This document shows positions 15,883 through 24,002 of a stretch of 64,000 bases of DNA, piece by piece. How positions within the stretch are numbered: the stretch's first letter is position 1; the number at the start of each line of letters is the position of its first letter. Location of the stretch: assembly GCF_024623785.1 (NCBI RefSeq), contig NZ_JANKBZ010000002.1:434001-498000 (forward strand). The letters run 5' to 3'. The notes under the pieces were generated by a model. It saw only the letters and a program-made list of their open reading frames with translations, did not search any database and had not been told where the DNA came from. A program made the translations under genes and the position numbers. Origin of the DNA: Archangium lipolyticum (GTDB lineage: Bacteria > Myxococcota > Myxococcia > Myxococcales > Myxococcaceae).

Positions 15883-17253
15883 TCAGGACGCGTCCTGGGC
15901 CCGGTGCAGCCAGCGCTCGAAGGCCTCGGCGACCTCCTTCGCCTTGTCCTCGTCGGAGAAGGGATTGAGGCCCTCCTTCAGGACATCGTCGGCGATGCCG
16001 CCCTTGCTCAGCAGGATGCCGGTGACGACGCCGGCGTTGGCGATGGCCTTCGTGTCCAGCTCGTAGTGGCCGTTCTTGTCCTTGATGGGCTGGCCGTTGC
16101 CGTCGCGCTTCACGAACCCGCCGTGGGTGGCGTACTCGTCCACGCGGTTCTTGTACTCGCCGCTGCCGTAGTACGACTTCATGGCATCGGTGATGGACTG
16201 GTTCGGGTTGTCCGCCAGCCGCTTCGCGAGGTTGAGGCCGTCGAGGTCCCCGTTCCAGTCGTAGTCGCTCTCGTTCTTGATGGCGTCGTCGGCCGAGGTG
16301 CCATTGTAGCGGGCGGCGACGGCGGAGCCGATGTCTCCCGTCAGGGTGACGAAGCCCTTGGTGAAGGGGTTGGGGATGTCCGGCTCGCCGCCGGGCAGAC
16401 TCTTGATGATGTCACCCAGCTTCTCCTTGCCCACGGCCTTGGCCAGGTCGTCCACGCTCAGCGTCTTGGGGACGCGGTCCTTGTTGAGCTGCCAGTCCAT
16501 GCCGCACAGCACGTGGCCCATGTCCACCGGCTGGCCGTCCGGGGTGCGCATCTGCCCCGCGTAGCCGCCCACGGCGACGTCGGAGTTCTTCTGCCCCGGC
16601 GTGTGGGGCAGGCCCAGAGCGAGCACCTGGTCATCGGAGGCCTTGGCGGAGCCGCCCGCCAGGTTCCACAGGTCACTGTTGTAGTAGGTCTGCCGGGCCA
16701 GCGTGGCGGCCTTATGCTTGCCGTACTGCTTCTCCAGCTCGCCCATCCGCTTCTCGAGGACGACGAACTGCGCCTTTTCCACGTCGTCCTTCAGGTCCGG
16801 GTTCTTGAACTGGACCTCCTCCTGCTTCTCCAGCTCCGCGACCTCGTTCTCCAACTGCTTGAGCGTGCTCTCGTCCTTCCCGCCCGACAGCTTGTACTCC
16901 CCCAGCTTCTGGCGCGCCGTGGACAGCTTCTCCTGCGTGTCCAGCACCTTCGGGTCGATGCCGTGGACCCCGGCGACGGCCGCCGTCGCCGCCGCCCCCT
17001 CCACGCCTGCCGCCGCTGCCGCCCCCGCCGCTGCCGCCCCCGCCGCCACATCGCCAGTGCCCGGGGATGGCTCCTGAGCGGAAGCAGGAGTCCCGCCGGC
17101 CAGCGCCACCGGCGCCTTCTTCTGGGCGGGCTCGAAGGTGTCCGTGTCCGTGCGGCGCGGGGCGGGCTTCTTTGACTCGGCGGTGGAGGGTCGTGTGGAG
17201 GTGTCCGCCTGGGGGATGAACACCTGGCGGGGCTGGATGCGGGGCGGGCTCAT
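15883..17253 (-). CDS. Hypothetical protein with TFEP-type N-terminal motif, Ala-rich linker and C-terminal helical domain
   Basis: 456 residues from ATG 17253 (GAGAGG upstream). The N-terminus is a disordered Pro/Thr/Lys stretch containing TDTDTFEPAQKKAPVALAGG, then an Ala/Gly run (about residues 80-105), a coiled coil (DTQEKLSTARQKLGEYK... to about 190), and a globular C-terminal half with GYAGQMRTPDGQPVDMGHVL, YDWNGDLDGLNLAKRL and GHYELDTKAIANAGVVTG. No classical signal peptide. From memory, several myxobacterial proteins thought to be exported begin with a similar [ST]FEP...KxPVxLxG motif, so it could be a secreted effector or enzyme. I recognise no catalytic family. Confidence 0.7.
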   Translation of the reverse strand: MSPPRIQPRQVFIPQADTSTRPSTAESKKPAPRRTDTDTFEPAQKKAPVALAGGTPASAQEPSPGTGDVAAGAAAAGAAAAAGVEGAAATAAVAGVHGIDPKVLDTQEKLSTARQKLGEYKLSGGKDESTLKQLENEVAELEKQEEVQFKNPDLKDDVEKAQFVVLEKRMGELEKQYGKHKAATLARQTYYNSDLWNLAGGSAKASDDQVLALGLPHTPGQKNSDVAVGGYAGQMRTPDGQPVDMGHVLCGMDWQLNKDRVPKTLSVDDLAKAVGKEKLGDIIKSLPGGEPDIPNPFTKGFVTLTGDIGSAVAARYNGTSADDAIKNESDYDWNGDLDGLNLAKRLADNPNQSITDAMKSYYGSGEYKNRVDEYATHGGFVKRDGNGQPIKDKNGHYELDTKAIANAGVVTGILLSKGGIADDVLKEGLNPFSDEDKAKEVAEAFERWLHRAQDAS

Positions 17254-17594
17254 GGGGGCCTCTCTCTCAGTGGCCCGGGCGGTGAGTACCGTCCGGGAGT
17301 GTGGGTTCGGCCAAGAAGAGGAGGGGGGCGCACCGACGTCCCAAAAATGATTTTCAGGCCATTTTTGGGGGCCCGGAGGCCGTACCGGAAGCGCCCACCG
17401 GCACGCGGTCCCTCGTCGACACGCACGGGAACGGGGAGGCCTGCTGAGAGTGAGGGCTGGAGAGGAGGGCCGCCCGGGTTGTGCGCCCGGGCTGTGCAGA
17501 GGGCGCGCAACCCCTTGGGTGTACACGCCTGCCCAGGTCGCGCTCCCAAGACCGCAACTGGCCGTCGCTCATTGGCTGAAGACGAGAACCCCGC
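17254..17594. other. Intergenic region with an AT-rich inverted repeat
   Basis: 341 bases without a gene. The notable element is a perfect dyad at 17340-17369: CCCAAAAATG, a ten-base spacer, CATTTTTGGG. Its AT-rich arms stand out in GC-rich DNA. It lies 87 bases upstream of the 15883-17253 gene start and could be an operator for it, or part of the transcript end of the hydrolase gene. Confidence 0.45.
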
Positions 17595-18521
17595 TCAGGC
17601 TCTCACGAGGCCCTTGGGCGAGTGTGCACCCAGGAAGCGCCCGACCCGCGCGCGGACCTCGTCGCGGTGAGAGAAGATGCAGAAGTGCTCGCCGCCTTCG
17701 AGCGTGAGCAGCTCGGCGCCGGGAACGCGTGCGGCGAGCTGCTGCGCCTGGGCGTACGGGGCCGAGCTGTCCTTCGTGCCGTGCATGACGAGCATCGGGG
17801 CTTTCATCCGCTCGAGAGGAAGCGAGAGCTCGCTGCTCGTGAGGGCGATGTCGTTCTCCGTCCCGGCCACCCGCAGCGGCATCCGGTTGTACGTGATCCG
17901 CTGCACCTCTCGGAGCAGGGGGCCCGCTTCGGGGTCATTCACCGTGCGCGCGCGCAGGAGGGGGTCGGTGATGGACCGGCGCGAGGCCCGCTCCGGATCC
18001 TGTCTGGCCTTCCTCTTCTGCATCGCGGTGACGAACGGGCTGAAGCGGACGGCCAGCTTCAAGATGTGCCAGGCCATCGGCAGCCGCCCCGCGAAGCGGG
18101 AGTGGAACGACGAGATGATGACGAGCCCCCAGCAGCGATCCGGGTAGCTGAGCGCGAACTGGAGCGCGGAAGGGCCGCCTCCGGAGATGGCCATCACCGC
18201 CGCGTGTTCGATGCCGAGCGCGTCGAGCAGGTCACGGTAGAGCTCCGCCTGTTCCGCCGGCGTCCGGCCGAGCGAGAGGGAAGTTCCGAGATAGCCGGGG
18301 CGGGAGATCGCAATATACCGGAAGCCCGGGACACCGGCCGTGCGCGCGAGCACCGAGGCCTGGTCATAGCCCCCCATGGCCCCGTGGAGCGCGAGCACCG
18401 CCGGGCCCTCGCCCAGGGAGACACACTCGACGGGCCCTCGCCGCGTCTGCACCATCATCGGTTGCGAATCGCCGGGGAGCGTCGCCGCCCCCCGCGGCTC
18501 GAGCTCATGTGAAGCGCGCAT
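17595..18521 (-). CDS. Alpha/beta-fold hydrolase
   Basis: 308 residues, cytoplasmic. The oxyanion-hole motif is LALHGAMGGYD, the strand-4 motif is ISRPGYLGTS, the nucleophile elbow is AISGGGPSA (Ser followed by GGG, a variant of GxSxG), the acid is likely the Asp of HGTKDSSAP and the base the His of GGEHFCIFSH. AGGAGG precedes ATG 18521 by eight bases. It stands 93 bases from the end of an AraC-family regulator on the same strand, with which it may be co-transcribed. Substrate not predictable. Confidence 0.9.
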   Translation of the reverse strand: MRASHELEPRGAATLPGDSQPMMVQTRRGPVECVSLGEGPAVLALHGAMGGYDQASVLARTAGVPGFRYIAISRPGYLGTSLSLGRTPAEQAELYRDLLDALGIEHAAVMAISGGGPSALQFALSYPDRCWGLVIISSFHSRFAGRLPMAWHILKLAVRFSPFVTAMQKRKARQDPERASRRSITDPLLRARTVNDPEAGPLLREVQRITYNRMPLRVAGTENDIALTSSELSLPLERMKAPMLVMHGTKDSSAPYAQAQQLAARVPGAELLTLEGGEHFCIFSHRDEVRARVGRFLGAHSPKGLVRA

Positions 18522-18614
18522 GCTGTCTTCCTCCTGAAGTCAGCACTCAAGCTAAGGCGCCCACGGAGCGCTGTATTGGAGAAATGCGACACGGCGCATC
18601 CCGCCCGCGAAGGC

Positions 18615-19496
18615 CTACCGGCGATAGCGGTGGATGATGCGCGTCTCCTCGCGAGAGAGCCGCCGGTTCAGGAAGGTGTCCTTGTCGCCAGGCAGCCGGT
18701 CGGTCAGCGCCTTGAAGTCGTGAATGAGATGCGCCTGGTCCGAGTAGCCACACGCCTGCGCGAGCTCGCCGAGGCTCGTGTACGCGCCCGAGTGGAGCGC
18801 CCCGAGGACGTTGCGGAGGCGGACGAGCCGGCTCATGCGCTTGGGCGTCATGCCGAAGTGCTCCAGGAAGCGGCGCTCCAGGCCACGCACGTTGAGGCCG
18901 AGCTCCTCGGCAAGCGCCTCGACCCGGAGCTGTCCGCCGTGCGCTTCGAGGAGCTGGGTGGCTCTGCGGCAGCGCACGTCCCCCACGAGCGGCGGGGCCA
19001 CGTCTTGCATCAGCTCCGCGAGCGCATGCTGCCGCGACGCGAGGTCCGGCAGGAGGCGCAATCGCTCGGCCACGGCTTGGATGGGCAGCCCTCCGAGGTG
19101 CGTCAGCTCGACGAAGCCGTTGGTGAGCTCCGAGGCGCGGATGTCCGCGAGGCGCGGTGCCTGGCCGGGCCGGAAGCGGATGACGAGGTACTCGGAACCT
19201 GCCTCGCGCTCGACGGCCGCTCGCTCGGTCGCGGGCCCGAGCATCACCGCCCGGCAACCGTGTTCGGAGTGGCGGAAGATGAGATGGGTGCCCGCATCCG
19301 GGAAGAGCTCGTGGAGCGAAGTGCCCACCCCGGCGCGGCCCGGTGTCGCCCAGCACAGGTCGATCTGACTGGAGAGCCCGGGAGGCGGGGTCGTGATGAG
19401 GCTCGAGCGCTCGTCTTCCTCGAGGGGCGCTCGTGGGCCACGCCCACCCGGATCGCGCGGGCGTTCGTGGCGAGTGTGGAGCGGTGGCGTGGACAT
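18615..19496 (-). CDS. AraC-family transcriptional regulator
   Basis: 293 residues. The C-terminal 100 residues form the double helix-turn-helix: VEALAEELGLNVRGLERRFLEHFGMTPKR followed by SLGELAQACGYSDQAHLIHDFK, the typical AraC signature with GYSDQAH. The N-terminal half is a ligand-binding/cupin-like domain. ATG 19496 has AGAGGTG upstream; a longer in-frame reading to 19727 is a response-regulator remnant fused only by an open frame. It probably controls the hydrolase downstream or a distant target. Confidence 0.87.
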   Translation of the reverse strand: MSTPPLHTRHERPRDPGGRGPRAPLEEDERSSLITTPPPGLSSQIDLCWATPGRAGVGTSLHELFPDAGTHLIFRHSEHGCRAVMLGPATERAAVEREAGSEYLVIRFRPGQAPRLADIRASELTNGFVELTHLGGLPIQAVAERLRLLPDLASRQHALAELMQDVAPPLVGDVRCRRATQLLEAHGGQLRVEALAEELGLNVRGLERRFLEHFGMTPKRMSRLVRLRNVLGALHSGAYTSLGELAQACGYSDQAHLIHDFKALTDRLPGDKDTFLNRRLSREETRIIHRYRR

Positions 19497-19629
19497 CCGG
19501 AGCACCTCTGGCCACGTGCATAACACACCGACGCGTGGCCTCGTATGCGGTCCACCTCTCGAGCCCGGCCCGCGTCTAGTCCCATACGATGGTGGACTGG
19601 CGAGAGCTGGGGAAGAAGCCGCGGTACTC

Positions 19630-19790
19630 ACGCCCCAGAAGGCGGTGCGTCCGGTGACGAACACCACCACCGGCCTCTGGTCGGGCAGTAGCGCCCGCAG
19701 CACCTCGAAGCCGTCGCCCGACGGCATTTCGATGTCGAGCAGCAGCTCTGGCGCGACTGCCTCGAGAGTTCCACCTCGAACGCTCTTGAG
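19630..19790 (-). pseudogene. Receiver-domain fragment of a LytTR-type response regulator
   Basis: The frame reading GGTLEAVAPELLLDIEMPSG then DGFEVLRALLPDQRPVVVFVTG has the phospho-Asp strand (LLLDIEMP) and the T-loop strand (VVVFVTG) of a receiver domain. The N-terminal acidic pocket, the rest of the receiver and the LytTR domain are missing. It is open into the AraC gene but has no start of its own. I read it as a relic of a lost two-component gene. Boundaries approximate. Confidence 0.5.
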
Positions 19791-19864
19791 CCCTCCTGTC
19801 TGCGTGCTGGTATGTTCAGCGGGCTGCCCCGGGCGCGCCCGCGCCTGGTGCTCGAGTCGAACCC

Positions 19865-20761
19865 ATGCCGCGCACGAATCTGAATGACATCACCGTGTTC
19901 ATGGCCGTCGTCGACGCCGGAAGCTTCGTGGCCGGTGGGCAGGCGTTGGGCATGACACGATCGGCGGCGGGCAAGGCCGTGATGCGTCTGGAAGAAAGGC
20001 TCGGCGTACGCCTTCTGAACCGTACCACCAGGACGCTGAGCCTCACCGACGAAGGCCGGGCGTTCTACGACCGGGGCCTGCAGATCTTCGCGGCGGTCGA
20101 AGAGGCCGAGGCCAGTGTGGCCAGTCGAGCCGGGACGCCGCGCGGCGTCCTGCGGCTGACCGTGCCTGATGCGTTCGGACGGCTGGTGATTCTTCCTCTG
20201 CTGAGGAAATATCTGCGGGCGTGGCCCGACGTTCAGGTCGAAGTGAGCTTCACCGATCGCGTGGTGGACATCATCGAGGAGGGATTCGACCTGGCGGTAC
20301 GGATTGGTGTCACGGATCCGGACTCGCGGCTGGTCTCCCGGGTAATCGCCAGATACAGAGCGCTGCTCTGCGCGTCTCCTTCCTACATCGCCGAGCGTGG
20401 CGCGCCTGAAGGGATCGATGACCTGGCAAACCATGATTGCCTGGTGTTCAGCAGTGCCACCAGAAGGCAAAGCTGGCGCTTTCGTGGCGACGATGGTGCC
20501 TGGGTGAAGGCGGCCGGACGAAGCCGTCTGCGGTTGGATAGTGGAGAGGCCATCCGGGATGCCGCCGTTTCCGGGGCGGGCATTGCGCTTCTTCCCGACT
20601 TTCTGGTTGCAGAGGATCTGGCCGCCGGCCGCCTCACGCAGGTGCTTGCGAACCTCGATGTCGGCGAGGTGAAGATCGTGACGCTTTATCCGACCAGGCG
20701 TCTGCTGGAACCGCGCGTCAGACAGTTCCTCGACCTCTTGCTCAGTGAACTTGGACCTTGA
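19865..20761 (+). CDS. LysR-family transcriptional regulator
   Basis: 298 residues, standard LTTR length. The N-terminal winged helix-turn-helix reads LNDITVFMAVVDAGSFVAGG, then ALGMTRSAAGKAVMRLEERL and GVRLLNRTTRTLSLTDEG. The C-terminal effector-binding domain (from about residue 90) contains LRLTVPDAFGRLVILPLL and DLAVRIGVTDPDSRLVSR, close to the group of LTTRs often named after AaeR/DmlR. ATG 19865 has no strong Shine-Dalgarno. The divergently transcribed target usually found next to an LTTR is absent; the neighbour there is a gene fragment, so the regulator may be an orphan. Confidence 0.92.
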   Translation: MPRTNLNDITVFMAVVDAGSFVAGGQALGMTRSAAGKAVMRLEERLGVRLLNRTTRTLSLTDEGRAFYDRGLQIFAAVEEAEASVASRAGTPRGVLRLTVPDAFGRLVILPLLRKYLRAWPDVQVEVSFTDRVVDIIEEGFDLAVRIGVTDPDSRLVSRVIARYRALLCASPSYIAERGAPEGIDDLANHDCLVFSSATRRQSWRFRGDDGAWVKAAGRSRLRLDSGEAIRDAAVSGAGIALLPDFLVAEDLAAGRLTQVLANLDVGEVKIVTLYPTRRLLEPRVRQFLDLLLSELGP

Positions 20762-20864
20762 CGCCTGACTGTGGGCGGCGGATGGACACGCTGCAACGGC
20801 TGTTCACGTGCCGAATTTCGAGGCAAGCTGATGCAAGAACCCGTCAGGAGGCACGATCGAAATC

Positions 20865-21251
20865 ATGGGCAGAATCGACCCCAACCGCATCCGCGACGTT
20901 GCAAGTCACACCCTGGAGAAGGCGCTCTCGAAGAGTTCGACGGAGCCGTTGTCGCTCGAGCCCCTCGCGAACGCGTCGCTCACCGAGGCGCCCGTCGAAG
21001 GTTCGAGCGGTGAGCTGCGCACCGAACTGTCGTTCACGATCCCGAACGGCCCAGAGCCTCGAGTGGTCGCCGCGACGACTGAGCCAATGCATCTCGCCTT
21101 CGAGCAGTTTGCAAGCAAGCTTGGCGTCAAGCACAGCCTGAGTAGCAACATTGAAGACCCCCGCACCCTGCGCCTGGTGCTCGTCGCTCAGGGCCCCGAA
21201 GCGAAGGTTCGTGCGTTCACCCGGGCCGCTGTCGAGTTTCTGAGGGAGTGA
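20865..21251 (+). CDS. Hypothetical protein (128 aa)
   Basis: ATG 20865 is preceded by AGGAGG at 12 bases. The protein has an amphipathic N-terminal helix (DPNRIRDVASHTLEKALSK), a mixed alpha/beta middle and a C-terminal ...LRLVLVAQGPEAKVRAFTRA. No signal peptide, membrane segment or recognised domain. Base use fits the neighbours, so I take it as a real gene; function unknown. Confidence 0.6.
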   Translation: MGRIDPNRIRDVASHTLEKALSKSSTEPLSLEPLANASLTEAPVEGSSGELRTELSFTIPNGPEPRVVAATTEPMHLAFEQFASKLGVKHSLSSNIEDPRTLRLVLVAQGPEAKVRAFTRAAVEFLRE

Positions 21252-21400
21252 CGTCGTCTGCCGTCTCGGTGCGCGGCAGGGGCCTGGGCCTCTTGGCTCT
21301 CATGGCTCTAATGTCTCAGGCCCTTTCGGCGAGTGGCCCCTCCACCTCGCGGAACTGGCGCGCCGAGGCATTTGAGCTGGGCAAAGTGGTAGCCTGGGGC

Positions 21401-23599
21401 ATGTTCCCTGTGTCTTCGTCCGGTCGAAGCGTTTCAAGCCCGCTGGGGATGATGCTCGTGCTCGTGGGTCTCGGCGCCTGCGCTCCCAAGCCCCCCGGCA
21501 ACACCGTGCCGGCCGTCAGCGTGCCTCCCTCCATCAGCGGGGAGGCGCGCGAGGAGGCCGCGCTCACGGGCTCCGCCGGTGCCTGGACGGGCTCGAACCC
21601 GGTGACCACCACCCTGCAATGGCAGCGCTGCGACGCGAGCGGCGAGAGCTGTACGGACCTCGAGGGCGCTACCGGAACGGGCTACGTCCTGGCGGAAGCG
21701 GACGTCGGCCACCGTGTGCGCCTGCGCGTCCAGGCCTCGAATCCGGCCGGAACAGCGACCGCCGATTCCGTGCCGACGGACGTCGTGGGCCCGGTGCTGG
21801 CTCCCTCCCCTGTGACCCTGCCCACCGTGGACGGAAGCGCGACCTTGTCGTCGGTCCTCACCGCTCGGCCCGGGACCTGGAACCCCACGCCCAGGTCCTA
21901 TGCGTACCAGTGGTCACGCTGTGACGCGTCTGGCTTCGCGTGCGTCCCGCTCTCGGGAGCCACCGCCTCGACGTACACCGTGACCTCGACGGACCTCGAT
22001 CACGCGCTCGTGGTGACGGTGACCGCGTCGAACAAGGCGGGGAGCTCCTCCGCCAGCTCCGCTCCGACGCCAGCGGTGGCCTTTCCCGCCTCCTGTGTGG
22101 AGAGGACAGCCACGGCGGGTCCGCTCCTCCCCTCCGTCGTGGAGACGCTGCCCGGCAGCAGGGCCTGGACCAACGCCGCCTGGGCCACGACGGCCGACGG
22201 GAAGTCCGCCACCGCGAGCCTGTCTCCGGGAGACAGCACCGACAGGCTGGTGCTCAAGGGCTTCGGTCTCGCCCTTCCGTCCAACGCCAAGGTGACGGGG
22301 CTCGAAGTGTGGGTGACGCGCTCTTCCGCCTCGGGGGCGGGCATCGAGGATGTCTCCATCACTCTGAAGGCCTCCAACTACTACGGGGCTCGCAGGGAGG
22401 TAGCCAGCGCTCCGTGGCCGGCGGGAACTCGCACCGTGGTGTTCGGCGGGCCGGCCGATCTCTGGTCCAGCCTCGGCAGCTGGCCGGCGACCGCTTTCAA
22501 CTCGCCGGATTTCTCGGTGGGTCTCGAGCTGCGGCACGCGGGCACGGAGGGAACGGACCTCGCGAGCATCGACGGCGTCCAGGTCAAGGTGTACTACACC
22601 ACGGCCTCCGAGCTGGGCCCGGCCAGTCCCACCACCGTGGTGGACGAGCCCTCGCAGGGCACGGTCGCCTGGTCCAACCCTCAGGCGGCGGCCACCCCGG
22701 GGGCCCCCTCCGCTACCGCCTCCCTGACTCAAAATACCAGCCACCTGCTGAAGGCCACGGGCTTCGGGCTCGTGCTGCCCGCGGGCAAGACACCTTCGGG
22801 GGTGAGGCTCCATCTCGTGCGTTCGTCGGCGGGTTCGCTCTCCTACGTCTACGACGAAGACGTCCGGCTCGTGGTGGGGGGGACGGTCGTCGGGGAGGAC
22901 CGCAGGAACATCGAGAATTACACCGCCACCCCCACGCAGGTTCACTACGGGAACGCGCTCGACACCTGGGGTGTCGCGCTGAGCGCGGCCACCGTCGCCA
23001 GCCCAGACTTTGGCGTGGCCATCTCCGCGCGGAACCTCGTCAACATCCCCGTGGTGGCGAGCATCGACGACCTCCGCCTGACGGTGCTGTACGATCCCGT
23101 CGACGCCAGTGTCACCGCCACGCCCTCCACGGTCTCCCAGGAGGTGCGCTCCAGCGAGTGGAATGAGCCCTCCAACGCCCTGAGCGTCGATGGTGTGTTC
23201 ACGAACGTGAACAACCTCGTCCAGGACGAGTCCTCGGATGAGCTGGTCCTCCGCTCCTTTGGCTTCAACCTTCCGTCAACGGCCCTGGTCACCGGCATCC
23301 AGATCGACGTCGCGCGCTCCGGCGGAGACGGGATCGAGGACAAGCGTGTCCAGCTCGTGTCGGGTGGGAGCAGGCGAGGGCGCGACCTCGCGGACCCATC
23401 GACTCCCTGGTCGGGGGAAGACAGCACCGTCCAGTATGGAGGCTCCTCCCAGCGGTGGGGGCTGTTCTGGACGGCCGCGGAGATCAACGATCCGGGCTTC
23501 GGCGTACTGCTGAGCGCCACGTACCGGCTCCCCGCGGGCAATGCGGACGCGCTCATCGACGGCGTCACCGCCACGGTGACCTACTGCGTTCCGCCGTGA
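21401..23599 (+). CDS. Surface lipoprotein with Ig-like repeats
   Basis: About 732 residues. I place the start at ATG 21401 because it yields a lipoprotein signal ending LVGLGAC; upstream in-frame starts to 21248 would put that signal internally. Two Ig-like repeats follow, each with WQRCDASG/WSRCDASG and YTVTSTDLDHALVVTVTASN-type strands, then three copies of a roughly 150-residue beta-sandwich marked by LVLKGFGLALPSNAKVTGLE, LKATGFGLVLPAG and LVLRSFGFNLPSTALVTGI, each ending in SPDF/DPGFGV...ID. No catalytic residues seen. Probably outer-membrane-anchored and structural or adhesive. Confidence 0.8.
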   Translation: MFPVSSSGRSVSSPLGMMLVLVGLGACAPKPPGNTVPAVSVPPSISGEAREEAALTGSAGAWTGSNPVTTTLQWQRCDASGESCTDLEGATGTGYVLAEADVGHRVRLRVQASNPAGTATADSVPTDVVGPVLAPSPVTLPTVDGSATLSSVLTARPGTWNPTPRSYAYQWSRCDASGFACVPLSGATASTYTVTSTDLDHALVVTVTASNKAGSSSASSAPTPAVAFPASCVERTATAGPLLPSVVETLPGSRAWTNAAWATTADGKSATASLSPGDSTDRLVLKGFGLALPSNAKVTGLEVWVTRSSASGAGIEDVSITLKASNYYGARREVASAPWPAGTRTVVFGGPADLWSSLGSWPATAFNSPDFSVGLELRHAGTEGTDLASIDGVQVKVYYTTASELGPASPTTVVDEPSQGTVAWSNPQAAATPGAPSATASLTQNTSHLLKATGFGLVLPAGKTPSGVRLHLVRSSAGSLSYVYDEDVRLVVGGTVVGEDRRNIENYTATPTQVHYGNALDTWGVALSAATVASPDFGVAISARNLVNIPVVASIDDLRLTVLYDPVDASVTATPSTVSQEVRSSEWNEPSNALSVDGVFTNVNNLVQDESSDELVLRSFGFNLPSTALVTGIQIDVARSGGDGIEDKRVQLVSGGSRRGRDLADPSTPWSGEDSTVQYGGSSQRWGLFWTAAEINDPGFGVLLSATYRLPAGNADALIDGVTATVTYCVPP

Positions 23600-23710
23600 A
23601 CCCGAGACGTGGTCCACGGTGCGCCGGTGGGCGCGGCCGTTTCCGTTCCCGTGGCGTGCAGGGCTAGAGTCCCCGGTTGTAGGATCCCCCCTTTTCCGCG
23701 AGTGCCTGAC

Positions 23711-23966
23711 ATGAGCATCCACGAAGTCCCGCCTCGTCCTCCGGGCATGCCCAAGCCAGAGCCGGAGCCCAAGCCCGTGGGCTCGGCCTACCGATGGCAC
23801 GCTGGAACTGCGGATGCACGCCGAGGCTCCGGGCGGGGTGGTGGGCTCAGCGCTGTTCATCCTCAAGCCCGACGATCCCCGCTATGACTCGGTGCTCGAG
23901 CACCTGGGCAATCCTCCCCCAGGGGGTTACGCCCCCGTGAAGCCCTTTCCCTGGGGAATGTTCTGA
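23711..23966 (+). pseudogene. Broken small gene (proline-rich N-terminus, frameshifted C-terminus)
   Basis: ATG 23711 opens MSIHEVPPRPPGMPKPEPEP...VGSAYR. Shortly after, at about 23800, a different frame continues as DGTLELRMHAEAPGGVVG, then SALFILKPDDPRYDSVLEHL and a Pro/Gly tail ending at 23966. Both halves look coding by composition, so one gene with a frameshift or small deletion is the simplest reading. No family recognised. Confidence 0.45.
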
Positions 23967-23971
23967 AGCCT

Positions 23972-23986
23972 CGGGGCTGTGCCCCG
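23972..23986. terminator. Short GC hairpin between convergent genes
   Basis: CGGGGC-TGT-GCCCCG lies between the + strand broken gene and the - strand sugar-dehydrogenase-like gene. There is no U-tract, so its terminator role is weakly supported. Confidence 0.35.
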
Positions 23987-24002
23987 GCGCTCGTGCCTTG
24001 AA

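Noticed and set aside
18615-19727. Receiver-AraC fusion protein
   Set aside because: The receiver part lacks its N-terminal half and any start; a normal AraC start with Shine-Dalgarno exists at 19496.
21248-21400. N-terminal extension of the Ig-like lipoprotein to 21248
   Set aside because: It would overlap the 128-aa gene and place the lipoprotein signal some 75 residues inside the protein.
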